Of a stretch of 64,000 nucleotides of DNA, positions 41,191 through 54,252 are shown piece by piece. Source of the stretch: Rhodamnia argentea (lineage: Eukaryota > Streptophyta > Magnoliopsida > Myrtales > Myrtaceae); contig NC_063156.1 of assembly GCF_020921035.1 (NCBI RefSeq), positions 25,716,283 to 25,780,282 on the forward strand. Reading direction: 5' to 3'. How positions within the stretch are numbered: position 1 is the stretch's first letter; every line of letters starts with the position of its first letter. A model generated the notes under the pieces. That model searched no databases. It was not told the DNA's origin and was given only the letters and a program-made list of their open reading frames with translations. Position numbers and translations under genes: made by a program.

Positions 41191-44100
41191 ATGTCGGTGC
41201 TCGAGTGCTTCTTCGGAGGTAATAGAAATTGCTCCGATTTCTTAGTTTCGCTTATCGCTTGATTCTGATGAGACTGTGGTCTTCTCGAGTGGCTTGATTC
41301 GATGCTGAATCTTTCGGAGATTGGAGTTTTGCTATGGAGAGGGAAAGGACCCTGTTGGTTTTCAATGCCACCATTTGATTTTGCTCTAGTTCTTCAGAGG
41401 AATGAGAGCGGAAGCAGGCTGGCAAGTCGGTAGTTTCTGTAGGAAGATAAATTTCGCACCATTTTCAAGTGTGTACGTGTTTCTGAGAGAATCCTTCGGA
41501 CCTACAGGAAGCTTTATTTGGTGACGCGATTTAGATTATTAGGTAACTTGTGTTGTGCGAGAGTCAAGTTGAACTAACCCGGATTTCAGAGTTTTCTGTT
41601 TATATGAGACCTCTAATCTCCGCAAACCACGAGCAACTCAAAGTAAAAGATCCGTTCCCACCACACTTGTTCTCGTCAATCTCTTTTCCTTGTAATCGAG
41701 AGTTTGGTCCTTCAGCAATCTCGATTCATTTCATACTCCATTTCGTTATGAGCATGCATAAACAGACAAATGCAACTGTTGACATCACCCCGATTCTGTC
41801 AACATGGTGAGGAAGCGTAGTCAACACTTGTTGCATGGGCCAAAACTTAAGTTGCCAACTGAAAAAAGTTTAGAAGGTGACGCCATTTCAACCACTTCCA
41901 GTGGCCTTTGTCTGGGCATCAGTTGAAAAGTAATTTCACTAGTTGGCTAAGCCATAGCATTTACTTATACCCATTTTGAGCTCAAGTGTCGACTCAATGA
42001 GCAGTTGATTAGCTTGTGATCGTAGATCATATACCTAGACGCCTTTACAACTTGGGATGCTCGCTCTGCAGGACTAGAAAGTCTTATGGTTTCCAGTAGA
42101 TCCAAGACAAGTTTCATTCATTGTCAGTGTCCTCCACTGGCTATATTGGACAAACAATATTCTGTTGAACACGGAGCTCAATGGTCAACCATTAAGCTCT
42201 TGAGTCAATGTGATGGATGCCTTCAAAAATACCGAATGAATGAGAGACATGTGGGTGTGGCATCACTTTGTCGGTCACTCGTTGGCAAATACAATCTGAT
42301 GCATGCCAGATTCAGGTTATCTATAAATTGTCCCAGAAAAAGAAAAAGAGTTAACATGATCATGTAGCGAATTAGCCACCAGTTATTTCCATGATTGTGG
42401 TGGATTTTGTTAAATTCAAATTCTCTTGGTTGTCAAATTGCAGGAAAAAGGATTGATGTCCAACAGTCATTGCTGAAACTGATTGTCATCTCCTGTCATG
42501 TTATTTCCATCGTATCTGCGGATTTAAACCGCAATTCCGTACCAGCATCACCATTATCTCCCAGTGCCACAGCGAGCACTCCTGCTATTCCTGATCTTTC
42601 CCCTCCAAAGAAGTTACCACATAGACAATGGCGGAGACATATCTCTCCTCAGGCTGCACCGGTACTTGTTTTGTCGCCAGATCATCCACCTCTTTATGAC
42701 CCCTTGATAACTTCTGGTCACCCCCCAACAAGTTCACGCTTGTCCAAACCATCAATGAAGAGGAGCGGCTTGGTTCCTCCAAGTGCCAGCCTGGCAGATA
42801 TTGCCCCAACTCAATCCAGTCCTGCAACAGTTCCAGCCGCATTGGCTGAGCCACCACTATCGCGTAATGTCTCAAGTACGTTGCATCCTCAATGCATTTT
42901 CCTATCGCTATCTAGTAATTGTGTCTCTTGAAGATGGGTTTAATAAATGTTAATGATTGGAAAGATTCTAGAGTACTTGTTGATTGTTTCATTACAGTAT
43001 GGCATCGAAGTAATGTTGGGTTAAACAAAATAAATTTGCAACCGGTCCTCTTTGCCTTCTCTTCTACTAGTCTGACTTTCATTGTTGTGAGCTAATTGAC
43101 ATTATCATTTTCGTTCACCCGTGCTTTTGACAGATTGTTGCCAACTCGACATGGTGCTAAAACGGGGCAGTGAAGGTTGCCATTGTGTTTATCCCATAAG
43201 GCTTGACCTTCTCCTGCTAAATGTATCCCAAAATCCTGATTGGAATGTTTTTCTCCAAGAATTTGCTTCTCAGCTGGGCTTGCAAGTTTCTCAAATAGAG
43301 TTGATAAATTTCTATATGCTCAGCTTTACAAGATTGAATATATCGATGGATATCACTCCGCAAACGGGATTGAGTTTCTCAGCTAGTGATGCGTATGCAA
43401 TCAACTCTTCCCTCTCTTTACATCGAGTTCATCTAAGCCCTGCGCTGGTGGGTGATTATGAACTTCTGAACATTACTTGGTTCAAGGCACCTCCACCTTC
43501 TGAAGGTAAACCCCGCCCAAGGCGTCTGGTCTCATGTTTGAATCAACTACATATACCTTCTAGATATCAAAGAGTTGAAAATGCTCCAATTCCCTGTTTG
43601 GATAATCATGGAAGTTTTCTGAAGTCTGATCGCCATTGTATGGTCTAGGCTTAAATAGAGATTATGTAAAAGGAAAATCTGAAACAGTGATTTGAGTGTA
43701 TCCGGTTTCTTTGGAACTCGTTGAGAAGTTCAAAGGAGAGAAATTCTTATTATCATTCATATATTGTGCTGCTTTACAGTGTTATATTTGCAGGTTAGTA
43801 CATTGAGAAATCCTAGCAAACAAAATAGGAAACAAAGTCTAAGTAGGAGAGCAATTACAATCCCATGATTTAAGGGATTTAACCAAAATCAAAGATCTCC
43901 TAAATAGGAAAACACACTGTGACGCTTGACCTTCTGCTGCTAAATGCTTTAGCAGAATGACCTTTTAATTGCCTAATGATGCGGAAAGCTACTGTTTTAC
44001 GGTTTCTGACTTGCTTTCTTGGTTCATTATATAAGGCCCATAGATGTAATCTATTTTTCTTGTGGAATTGACTTAAGTACTTGGAACGCATGCTTCAGTT

Positions 44101-47097
44101 TTTGATGATTCATTTCTTCATATAGTGCGAGTTAAATGCTATTTCGTCGAAGAAGAGGTGAAAGGTTATCCATTTTTGAGAAACTCTGTAGATCTTTGTT
44201 GGGATACCCCAGAGAATGCAGCTTCACTTTATGTTGAGGTCTGAGAGGCTGTTCCTGTATTAGGGATGTTTGTTTAATTGATCACTGTTGCCATTGCATA
44301 TGATGCAGCTCCCATTGTTCCGACATCACCGCCGGTGGCACAACCTCATCAACCAACTGCTAGACCATCTAACCCTTCGGATGGGGCAAAGCATTCAAGT
44401 TTGGTTCTTATTATTTGCATTGGTGTGGGTATCGCAATGGTGATTGTTATAATGGTGCTTGTAATATGTGCATGCACTTCCAGAAGGGGGAAGACTGAGG
44501 CGTCTAAGGAAATCAGTCCAACGGACATCGGTATGTTTATTGGACTGGCATGCCTGCTTTGCTATGTTGTTCTTGCATGTAGTTGCTGGTGACAATGACA
44601 GCATGCTTATGGTCCTTAAATTAAGATTCTTTGAGAAAATCAGAAACCTTAACTGCATATTGATGTATCTCATATTCAGCTTGATGCTTTAATGTTCTCT
44701 TGTAATAGCTGTACTTTTAGTGATCAGAAAACTGATCTCTTATAGTAGATGGATCAGGATGCTATTACATATAATGATTATCTTATGATTTTTCTGATGG
44801 AATTTTCTCGTTTCTTAAAATGAGATTGTGTGAGGATCTGAGATAAGTAAAGTTTGCTCAATTAAAGAACATCATTTACAAAGTTGAGAAAGGATCTGAT
44901 GCTTATCAGTTGCATCTTGCGGAAAAACTACAATCCATCCAAGTATTTTCTGCATCATGTTAGTCAGTTGATCTTGCATATGGTGTGATGCATTCGGAAT
45001 AGTTTACTGATGCTACAATTCACATAGGATGAAAGTGCTATGGAGATGAAACCACTACAAACCTCAGTAAACTAACTACGTGACAATGGCAACTGAATGA
45101 CCAGGATTGGCGGCAGTTAGATTAGAAACTAGACTTAAGCTGTGACGTTTCATTAGGCTTACTGCATATCCAAAAGTTTTGGGACATCAAGAAAGCAGAT
45201 CCGCAACATGGCATATAGCTATAATCAGAAGTTTTACTTTGTATGAGCCAGATTCTCAAGTATAGAAATGAGATTATTAACTTGGGGAGTGATCCTGTAG
45301 TTTTTGTCTACCTCTCTATAGGATAACTGACCTCTTTCAATCAGTACTTCATCTGAGTTACGCCATGTTTTTTCCCAGTTAAGCTGAGGACTCCAGATTC
45401 ACATCCAGTAGTAGGTTCTCTTCCCCACCCATCAAGTACACGTGTACTTGCATATGAAGAGCTCAAAAAAGCAACTGACAACTTCGCACGGGAGAGCATA
45501 CTTGGAGAGGGTGGGTTTGGCAGGGTTTTCAAAGGTGTCTTAATTGATGGTACTGCTGTGGCAATCAAGAGACTCACTACTGGAGGTCAACAAGGTGATA
45601 AAGAGTTTTCGGTTGAGGTTGAAATGCTGAGCAGGTTGCATCACCGTAATCTTGTGAAACTCGTGGGTTACTATAGCAGTCCCGACTCTTCACAAAATTT
45701 ACTTTGCTATGAGCTTGTACCAAATGGGAGTTTAGAGTCCTGGCTTCATGGTGAATTTCCATTGCCCTCTTGTTTATTAAGATTCTTGCCGACAACTTTC
45801 ATGACTACTCAATCTTGTCCCTAATGGATAAAAATGTCTCTGTTCTTTCTTAGGTCCTCTTGGAGTGAACTGTCCTTTGGATTGGGATACCAGAATGAAG
45901 ATTGCTCTTGATGCTGCCAGAGGACTTGCATACCTACATGAGGACTCACAGCCTTGTGTGATCCACCGAGATTTCAAGGCATCCAATATATTGCTTGAGA
46001 AAAACTTTCATGCTAAAGTAGCAGATTTTGGCCTGGCCAAACAGGCACCTGAAGGAAGGACAAATTATCTGTCTACTCGGGTGATGGGCACATTTGGGTC
46101 AGTATATCTCTTTTGTCTTGATTGAAGATAGTTTTATCCTTGTACAGAAGTCCTAAAATGGAAGGTGATTACCAGGTATGTGGCCCCGGAGTATGCAATG
46201 ACAGGACATCTACTTGTGAAGAGTGACGTTTATAGCTATGGAGTGGTCCTACTCGAGTTATTGACTGGAAGGAAGCCTGTAGACATGGCACAGCCATCTG
46301 GACAGGAGAATCTTGTCACTTGGGTTAGTATAGTTAATTTCTCCATTGGTTTTCATGATCTTTCTCCTGCTCATGATCAAAGTTATTCAAGATGAGAAGC
46401 TTGTTCCTCCGCAGATGACTTAAGTCTGTGCTGTCAATTAAAAGAACTAAATACAGGTCTCATTCATTAACTTTGTTAGTAGTACCTGAATCATTTATAA
46501 TTGTTATGTTTCGAAGGGGAACTTCTGTAGGTACTCTCTCTGCCTCTTTCACACCCTCACGTGTCAAATGTAATTGCTAAGTTGAAGTGCTTTTTTAACT
46601 GGCTATTGCTCAATTCTGTGCACCAAACATGTTTGTGCTATCTCTATATAGATGCATCAAATGTGCTCCACTTGTAAATTCATGTACCGTGAATTCAAAA
46701 TTGCTTATGTTTCTTTCAGACGAGGCCAATTCTTAGAGACAAGGACAGGCTGGAAGAACTTGCTGATCCTAGGCTCGGTGGCAACTACCCGAAGGAAGAT
46801 TTTGTGCGGGTTTGCACAATTGCGGCTGCATGCGTTGCTCCTGAGGCGAGTCAACGGCCTACAATGGGTGAAGTGGTACAATCACTCAAAATGGTGCAGC
46901 GCGTCGCCGAATGCCAGGATACAATGCTAAATTCCGCCAATGCCAGACCCAACCTTAGGCAGTCATCTACGACCTTCGAGTCAGATGGGACATCGTCGAT
47001 GTTCTCATCTGGTCCTTACTCTGGTTTAAGTGCTTTCGAAAACGACAACCTCTCTAGAACTGCAGTCTATTCTGAAGATCTTCACGAAGGAAGATGA
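41191..47097 (+). CDS. ALE2-type receptor-like serine/threonine kinase
   Basis: A plasma-membrane receptor kinase of the ALE2/At4g02010 group, linked in Arabidopsis to epidermal and cuticle signalling. Exons 41191-41218, 42444-42875, 43134-43505, 44309-44530, 45379-45750, 45854-46097, 46176-46323 and 46720-47097 join in frame to 731 residues. Order: signal peptide across the first intron ([18 protein letters not shown]), Pro/Ser-rich stretch, conserved Cys domain ([31 protein letters not shown]), transmembrane helix ([20 protein letters not shown]), then the kinase: [16 protein letters not shown] lysine, [26 protein letters not shown] and a conserved tail ending SEDLHEGR. All catalytic motifs are present, so it should be active. 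Intron 1 is 1.2 kb. Cuticle role is from the family, not from this sequence. Confidence 0.9.
41532..41577 (+). repeat. 46-bp dispersed duplicate, copy 2 (in kinase intron 1)
   Basis: Near-identical to 38028-38073 (three mismatches in 46). Confidence 0.75.
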
Positions 47098-48830
47098 ACG
47101 GGATAGCCACTAGCCAGTCTTATCTTGCACTATTTTGACTGCCCAAGATAACCAGAAAATCACCCAGCTGGTGCAAAACCTATGACCTGGAGAATTCTTC
47201 ACTTCCGATTTTTTGATTTTTTTTTTTTTTATGTGGGCGGGGGAAGAGACGAACTGGAAGAGAGTGCTGTTTGTTATCCCTTGTTGAGAACAGCCACAGA
47301 GTCTTCCTTCATCTAGAGTGGCAGTTCTCAACTTGGATGAAATTTTGTATATATCTTTTTTAGCTTATTTTCTTACAGTTTTTAGGGCTTCTTTTGCGTT
47401 TTCCTTCTTTCTCCGTCTTGTCTCTCAAGCACCTCTGTTTGCTTGCATATGTCATGGCTGGTAGTCTCTGCTTCCCTTGTAGCTGGATCTGGTTAAGTTT
47501 CTCTCTCGATGGTGATGCGTGAATGTATTCAAAGTCAGAAGTCTAGGCCGAGATTGAATCTTTTTCTTTTCACCCTTTTGCAGTTGCGGATCGAGCTTTG
47601 ACGTGTAGCCAGTTCTCCGAGCGATTGCGAACTCGAAGGCATAAAAGCGGTCTTCTTTCGCTGGTGTAGTCGACTAGCAGCAACGGATTAGTTGCAAATA
47701 AATCAGCAAAGTCGACTCTGTTTCAGCCACGGTTAAGGGCCACCATAAGCGAATCTCATGAATTCTTGATGGAAGGAATTTGAAATAGCATTGGGAATGT
47801 TTCCAAATTGAACTTCCTCATAAGAAGAAGCCGGTCCACGATTGAGACATTCACGGTTTTGCCCCCGTTGACTCATATGCGTATTCCATCCATATGGTGC
47901 GAACTCAAATCGACCGGCTTCCGTTCCACTTCAGACTTTTCCGGAGTTTAGGGTCGGGGTACCTACTAGCACGTCGTGAGGACTTTACCCGCCACAATCG
48001 ACATGAGTCGGGATGGCAAGAGTTCATCTAAAAAAAAAAGAGAATTTGTAATATCGTAGATTTTATTTGTGTGGCATGTATAGATCTGAAAGTTTCTTAA
48101 TATGTTTTTCAAAGATAAAAGGGAACAAAAAATTCTAAATCTTGTATACGAAATATAATCCAAGTACCAAGCCTTATAATTGGTTTAATTAAATGTTAAA
48201 CCCTTTTTAAAAAGTACATTTAAGTCCCATCACTGAAGGGTAGCTAAAATTACACGTCACTCAAAAACTAACTATAACATTCAATAGATACGAGTCGAGA
48301 CTTGTGTTGCAAAATTTTTCACTTTTCAAGCTAATCAATGATCAAAGAGACGAAAATAATTAGTCATAAATTGTGATCTGTAAAGAAAATATCTTTCGTT
48401 GAATAATTTTTTAAGTGGTATATTAGATGATTTTTTTTTTAAAAAAATATTTTTTAAATCTTGAATGTTTCGTGAATTAATCGCAACTTACGGACTAAAT
48501 AAGCATTTGATCTCTGCAAAAGAAAAGGAAGAGGGCCCCCCATAATCGAGACAGTACCGTCCGAGTTCCAACTTGGCAAGTTCGAAGCCAATTCCGTGTC
48601 GCTCTGCAAAAGGGGGGGCCGAGCGAAATCTCCCACCACTCTTCCTCATTCATTAAACTCCTCGCGACGATGTCTGATCCAAACAACGCGCGACACGTGC
48701 CGTTCACACAAAACAACGCGGCCGCCACTAACGTGAGCGGCGGGGTGCTCATCCCCTTAACCTGCGCACCGTCCTTTTGCAGCAATATCACCTCGCGTGT
48801 GTAATGTGGAAGAGGAGGAGGAGAAGCGAA
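47098..48830. other. 3' UTR of the kinase gene and intergenic DNA
   Basis: The first 450 bases probably hold the 3' UTR (T-rich, with ATATATC-type signals). From 48000 to 48490 the DNA is AT-rich and includes AATGTTTCGTGAATTAATCG, like the end of a MITE family also seen near 53740. No gene. Confidence 0.4.
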
Positions 48831-49404
48831 ATTAAAAGGAAAGCCGAAGAGAGAGAGAGAGAGTTAGAGAGAGAGTGAAGAGCAGAGAGTTAGAGAGACC
48901 AGGGGGGAAGAGAGAGAGAGAGAGAGAGACGAAGTGTTTTTGGTTTTTCTTTTTGCGTTTTTTTTTTTTTTTTGGCTCGGATCTTTTTTGGGTTTGGGTT
49001 GGGGGGGGGTGTGGAAGTAGCAAAAATATGGAGGACACGAAGGTTAATAGCGCTCCTCGTCTCCTTCTTTACCATTACACGACCTCTCGCTTTCTCTATC
49101 TCTACCTCACCACCATCATCTTCTTTCGTCTAACCCAACATCCTCACGCCAACTCCAACCCTAACCCTAGTTTTCCTCTCCGCCCCCCCATCCCCCAACA
49201 CCCCTCTCTCCCGCCGCTTGTCGATCTCGTCGCCGCCTGCGACCGCCAGCGGCCCCTTGGCTCTTCGCTTTTATCCTCTTTCCTCTGGCCTCGGCCTCGC
49301 TGTTTCCGTCCATGTCTGGGTCGGCTTGGTCCTCGCGCCAGGTTCGCCGTTTTCTCTAGCGCGGCGGAGTCTGATTTGCTCGAGGCCCGAATTCGAGGCG
49401 TGAG
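48830..49404 (+). promoter_or_regulatory. probable 5' leader exon of the INO80B-like gene, with a long upstream ORF
   Basis: A CT-rich leader ends in GGCGTGAG followed by GTAATG (donor at 49405). It contains an ATG at 49028 (MEDTKVNSAPRLLL) that stays open for 126 codons up to the donor, ending with TAA only inside the intron. If spliced to the acceptor at TGATATAG (50185), this frame would run past the main ATG at 50195 out of phase and stop about 45 bases later. That would be an overlapping upstream ORF. Leader limits are inferred. Confidence 0.4.
48846..48930. repeat. GA microsatellite in leader
   Basis: Two (GA)n runs at about 48848-48875 and 48909-48929. GA/CT runs are common in plant 5' UTRs and core promoters; here they precede the long leader exon of the INO80B gene. 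Confidence 0.8.
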
Positions 49405-50194
49405 GTAATGAATCGGCTGAGTTTTGGTTTGATTCTTGTTGTTTTTGTGGGGATGTTTGGCGTTGGGATTGTAGGATTCTGGGGGGATTTTTAGTGCGGT
49501 GCGGTTGGGGTCGGTTCTTTTACGTGTGGTGAATCGGTGAATGTGTGTTCTTGTTATCGTGTGATTGTTCCCCTGCGTGGCATCATTGTTGCTGATGCAT
49601 ATGTTCGCCTTTGATTGTCTTGAACGTAGATTTGGCTTGGTTGTCTTGGGGATTGATTCTCGTGGGTGACTTTTGTGTTTCCTGCTGGTCTTAATTTGCC
49701 TAACTAGTGATGCTGGCTAATGCTACTTCCTCTCTGCAATGATGCTATGTCTTTTCTCTTAGTCTGTTTGATTGATGCATCATTGTGCAATTTCTTATAT
49801 TGTGCGGAGATTCTGGGTGTCATGCTCCTGGTGCACTTGCATGGGCTTATGTAGCTTCAAAAGAATCTAGAAGTTTTGTCTTTCTCATTTTGACATGTCT
49901 GTTTGGTGAGCCCAAGTATCAAGTGGGTTCCGGGAGCCTAGGTTTCTCATGAGACATTGTTATTGGTTGATTTCTCAGTGGCAAGTTCTTTTTTTTTTTT
50001 TTTTTTGGCCAGACGTTGGTTATAATTTTCTTGTTGTCTTCTGTACAAGTCACTTTAGCTTATGCCAATGTGTTTATATTGCTTTGATTCTTGTGCAGCT
50101 TCTGTCTTTTTTACATGGGTTACTGGTGTTCATGATATTTTTATGTCTTGTGATTTAATAGGAACATAATTTGCTGCTGATATAGTTCGCTTTC

Positions 50195-52460
50195 ATGGAG
50201 GAATTTGGCGCTACTCGATTTGGTATTCTTGGTAGCACTGTGAGAAAGAAGAGGACCCGAGCAGCTCGCCGTCCTCGACCTGACTCACATTCATATGAAG
50301 GTCATGATCTTTCACCATTGTCGTCAGCCCCAGCTTCAGACGATGCGAGCAAGGTCTCCAGTGATGACAATATTGGAGGGGACACTAATTCCAGGAGAAA
50401 GGAGTTTAACCTCAACCAATGTGTCATCCGTGTTTCGTCTGGGGCAGGTGATTCTGAGAAACTGCAGAAGAAGGTGAGGAGGGATGACGAAGCTTTTGAT
50501 GCACTTAATGATAATGAGCCTGGACGAAGTGGGTCTAGTAACAAGCGATCTAGTGAAGGTGTTCTGGCCCCAGCTAATTGGAAAGGCACCAGTAAGGCTC
50601 CTGATAATTATGGGGGGAGGAATGGTGAAAGTCAAGGTCCAGGGCAGTTAGCCATGACTTTAGATGGATTAGGAAATGAAAGCAAGGTCAAGAAAGTAAA
50701 ACTAAAAGTGGGAGGTGTTACTCGTACAATTTCCACTTCTAATGGCACGCACGAGAGCGGGTCTTTTGCGAAGAGTTCGCGAGCTTTAGATTCTTTGAAA
50801 CCAAGGCAAAGGCTGAATTTTGAGGTACTTAGAGCTGCTAATTATGTTTACTTACTTAGATGAAGCAGTATCTTTTGTATTTACTTTTGAAGGTGATTTT
50901 TCAAAATGAAGTCATTGCTTTTGTCTTTCCCTGTTATTTCTGATCGATGCCCTTCTATTTAAAATGCGATCTTAGCAGGGAAATTTAGATGGTATTTCTT
51001 CTCTAGATAAGAGGACCGGCTTGCAGGGCATTCCTTGGAAAGATTTTTCAAAAGGTGGCTTTAGATTTGGGAAAGAAGACTCTTCGATGGGGAAAATGGC
51101 TGGAAGGAACATGCCTGGTAAACAAGGGGATACATCTGAACCTGTTCGCAAGAGCAAGCGGGTGCCCAAGAAACGGTTAATGGATGGTGAGTTCAATGAT
51201 GATGAAGATGATGAGCTGCGGTATCTGGAGAAACTTAAAACTTCGAAGATGGGCGGGGGCTGTAGGGAAGATGATGATGGATCAAGCAAGAAACAGCGCA
51301 AACTTGCCAGTGTGTCTGACATAGAACGACTTGGTGCATTCAAAGGCAGCAAGGATGGGAGGAAGAAGCCAAGAACAGACAGGATTTCTGATGATACGGA
51401 TTATGACGAAGAAGATGAAACTGGATCTGATGGTGAACTTCAAGGTAGAAAGAAGAAAAGGCAGAAGAAAGAATCTGTGGATACCTTGATGGATAATAAC
51501 AGAAAGGAAATGACTCTCACAACCCGTCAACGGGCCCTGCAATCTAGTAAAGATGCCTCAGTTGCAACTGGTTCAATTGAATACCCCAATGGATTACCAC
51601 CTGCGCCCCCAAGAAGTGAGCGTTTTCATAGTACTTGCAATAAGAATTGTTTCTGAACTTTCATTGGTAATTACTTCTGGCGTTTGTGTGTTCATATTGC
51701 CATCTGTTAATTATAGAACAAAAGGAGAAACTCTCAGACGTTGAGCAACAACTTAAGAAGGCTGAGGCTGCACAGAGACGTCGAATGCAAAACGAAAAGG
51801 CTGCACGAGAGTCTGAGGTATGCTTTCTTGGTGTTGTGTTTTTTCTATTTTCTGAGATATTGATAAGATGTGCAACCTGAGTTAGCATTCTTGCTGAATT
51901 TGACAGGCTGAGGCTATTAGGAAAATACTCGGGCAAGATTCCAGCAGAAAGAAACGGGAAGATAAGATAAAGAAGCGTCAGGAGGAATTGGCAGAGGTAG
52001 TTATGTTTTTGTTAGTGGACTTTTTTCAATGCAAGTTTTAAGACCTTTCAAGGGAGACAGATTTAATATTTCTTACACAAGTATTGTGTTCTCCAGGAGA
52101 AAGCTGCCAACGAATCGATCCGCGCATCGAATTGCATTAGGTGGGTCATGGGTCCATCGGGGACTGTTGTTACATTTCCGAATGAGATGGGTCTCCCAAG
52201 TATATTTGATTCCAAAAGTAACAGGTAAAACCCCCAACTTGAAAGTGCAGACATTTGTTTGTGCTTATATGGACTTTCTCTAGTGCTGAACCATGTACTG
52301 GTTTTCCATGTGTAGTTATCCTCCGCCTCGAGAAACTTGTGTTGGGCCAGCGTGCAATAACCCTTATAAGTATCGGGACTCAAAGACAAAGCTTCCTCTT
52401 TGCAGTCTTCAATGTTATCAGGCAGTTCAGGAAAAGATGCTCACAGGAGCAATATGCTGA
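50195..52460 (+). CDS. INO80 complex subunit B (IES2-like), PAPA-1 and zf-HIT domains
   Basis: Nuclear subunit of the INO80 chromatin remodeller, which slides nucleosomes and exchanges H2A.Z. Exons 50195-50824, 50979-51615, 51717-51817, 51907-51996, 52097-52224 and 52316-52460 join in frame to 576 residues. The N-terminal half is low-complexity, charged and rich in nuclear-localisation-like clusters (RKKRTRAARRPR, RKSKRVPKKR) and acidic runs (DDEDDE). A coiled-coil PAPA-1-like region follows (KEKLSDVEQQLKKAEAAQRR to KREDKIKKRQEELAE). The C-terminus has a HIT zinc finger with the Cys series CVGPACNN, KLPLCSLQCYQ. The stop follows GAIC. The ATG at 50195 is the first in frame and starts MEEFGATRFG as in plant homologues (from memory). 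Confidence 0.85.
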
Positions 52461-54252
52461 TGGAGCTCTGCCTGCATTTTGCCATGGTGCACGTGAATTC
52501 CTTTTGCAAATCTATTTTGTGAATAGCAATTTGTATCTAGAGTTGCCAAGAGGACAAGGTTTTTGCAGATGTAGAAAGATGTACACCCCCTCCGGGTATT
52601 AATTTGCTGATGATACAAGGCTCATTTATTGGTACACGTCTTGCTGAGTCTATGTTTTTAAGGGTGGCAAACGGGCCTGGCCCGCCGTGCCTGGCATTGT
52701 AGTGCGTCGGGCCACGCCAACCATGCTGGGCCGACCCTATAATTTTTTCGGGACTGACCATGACTGATACTCTCAGTTGAATTCTAACCATGAATTATCT
52801 AAAGGTGGAAAGCTATTTCGTGTAGAGGCTTAGACGACACTAGCCCAGATTTGTCAAAATGACATTCGGGATCAATTTATTTTGCAAGAAATATATAATT
52901 ATTAATTAATAAAAATATTTTCGTTATAAAAAATAGTTTTTGTTAAATATTTATGTAGATGATGTAAATGTATTTTGTTTATTTATTTTTATAAGCGATT
53001 ATTTATTTATCAAACTATTTTTTTTTTTTGGCAAACTAAGGGTGCCTTATTGACGACTATAATGCATCGGTTGAAGGCTGGCTAAAAAATTACAATAATG
53101 CAGAATCCTTTGCTGCTCTAGCTATCGACCGGATGGCAGATTCTTGGCCACAAGATGCGACGACTACCAGGCCCACTACAATTACGACCTTTTTGTACGG
53201 CATTGACTTTTGCCGTGACATGATGGAGCTACTTAACCCAAGGCCGGTAGGCTGTAACGAAAGGCATGACCGCTCTACCAAATTTCCCTGTCTATTTGAT
53301 GGCTTTCTGGATGATTCCTTCACTCAAAAGAAGTGCAAATTACAGCATGGAACAAGTAATAGCAACAAAGTAAGTTTGTTTTTTGGATTTTCAACCGTTT
53401 GATTTGCCCAAAATAATTTAGTGAACAGAAAATTCAAGCACAATTTATAAAAAAGAAGAAGCGAAATTTCAAATCTAAAAGAGGAGAATACTTTTCGAAA
53501 TGGATCATATCAAAATTTCTTTATATTTTTCTTTTCTTTCCTTTCTTTTTATTTTCTCCGCCAGTCGCCCGGGCCTCGTCGACAACCAGCCGGTTGTGGT
53601 GGAGGACGTCGTGACGGAGGACAGAAAAATATTTTCGGTCACATATCACCAAATAAAGAAAAACTAACTATTTTTTAATGAAGAATTAGTTTGTGAAAAA
53701 GTATTTTCCTTTTAACATGAAATGTTTCGTGAAACGCATTTTTAACTTTAGGTTGTGGTGCAGCATGCGGCATTTAACTGTAAGTGGGACTACCTATGAC
53801 CGAAGCAAACGCTGAAAAAGGTAAGTTGACCAAGTAGACTTTGCCTGTATATGTTTACAGAGTATGTATGCATGGCAAATTATAATGGCTTTTCCTATAG
53901 GCTGCGAGTCTATTTCAATCAAACAACATAATGGCAGGGCATTAATTGACTATGACTTTTGTGCGATAATGCACGATTAGGTCACAAAAGGCTTTCTTCC
54001 TTCCACGCCCTTCCTTCACACCACTATCTTTTTTTAATTATCAGTTTTTTCACATTTTTATAAGAGGAAATTTTCTGTTTTTTTTTTTTTTTTTTTTTTT
54101 GGTTAGATGGATAAACCCTCTTGGAGACCGACAAGAACATGCCCTTTTGGAACTATGGACGTGGCAACGACGACGTACTTAGAATTTACCTGTATGTTTA
54201 TATGATGGTGTGGTGATGAACATTTGAATAGACACTCTCCCTTTTGCGAAGA
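52461..54252. other. intergenic with repeats; no gene recognised
   Basis: 52655-52760 holds GGGTGGCAAACGGGCCTGGC, a widespread style of plant repeat. 53011-53038 has CAAACTA on both sides of a T13-GG insert, resembling the micro-insertions near 29 kb. 53440-53755 ends in AAATGTTTCGTGAAACGCAT, like a MITE end. Frames at 53090-53402 on both strands have no family match. Confidence 0.4.

Noticed and set aside
43506-43648. Extension of the receptor kinase exon past the GTAAAC donor
   Set aside because: The frame continues by chance into the intron; joining at the donor restores the family sequence at 44309.
43923-43946. 24-base echo of kinase exon 3 (compare 43200-43224) inside the next intron
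   Set aside because: The similarity stops at once on both sides; too short to claim a duplicated exon.
53090-53402. Overlapping frames on both strands downstream of the INO80B gene
   Set aside because: No domain, no splice context, and flanked by repeat DNA.
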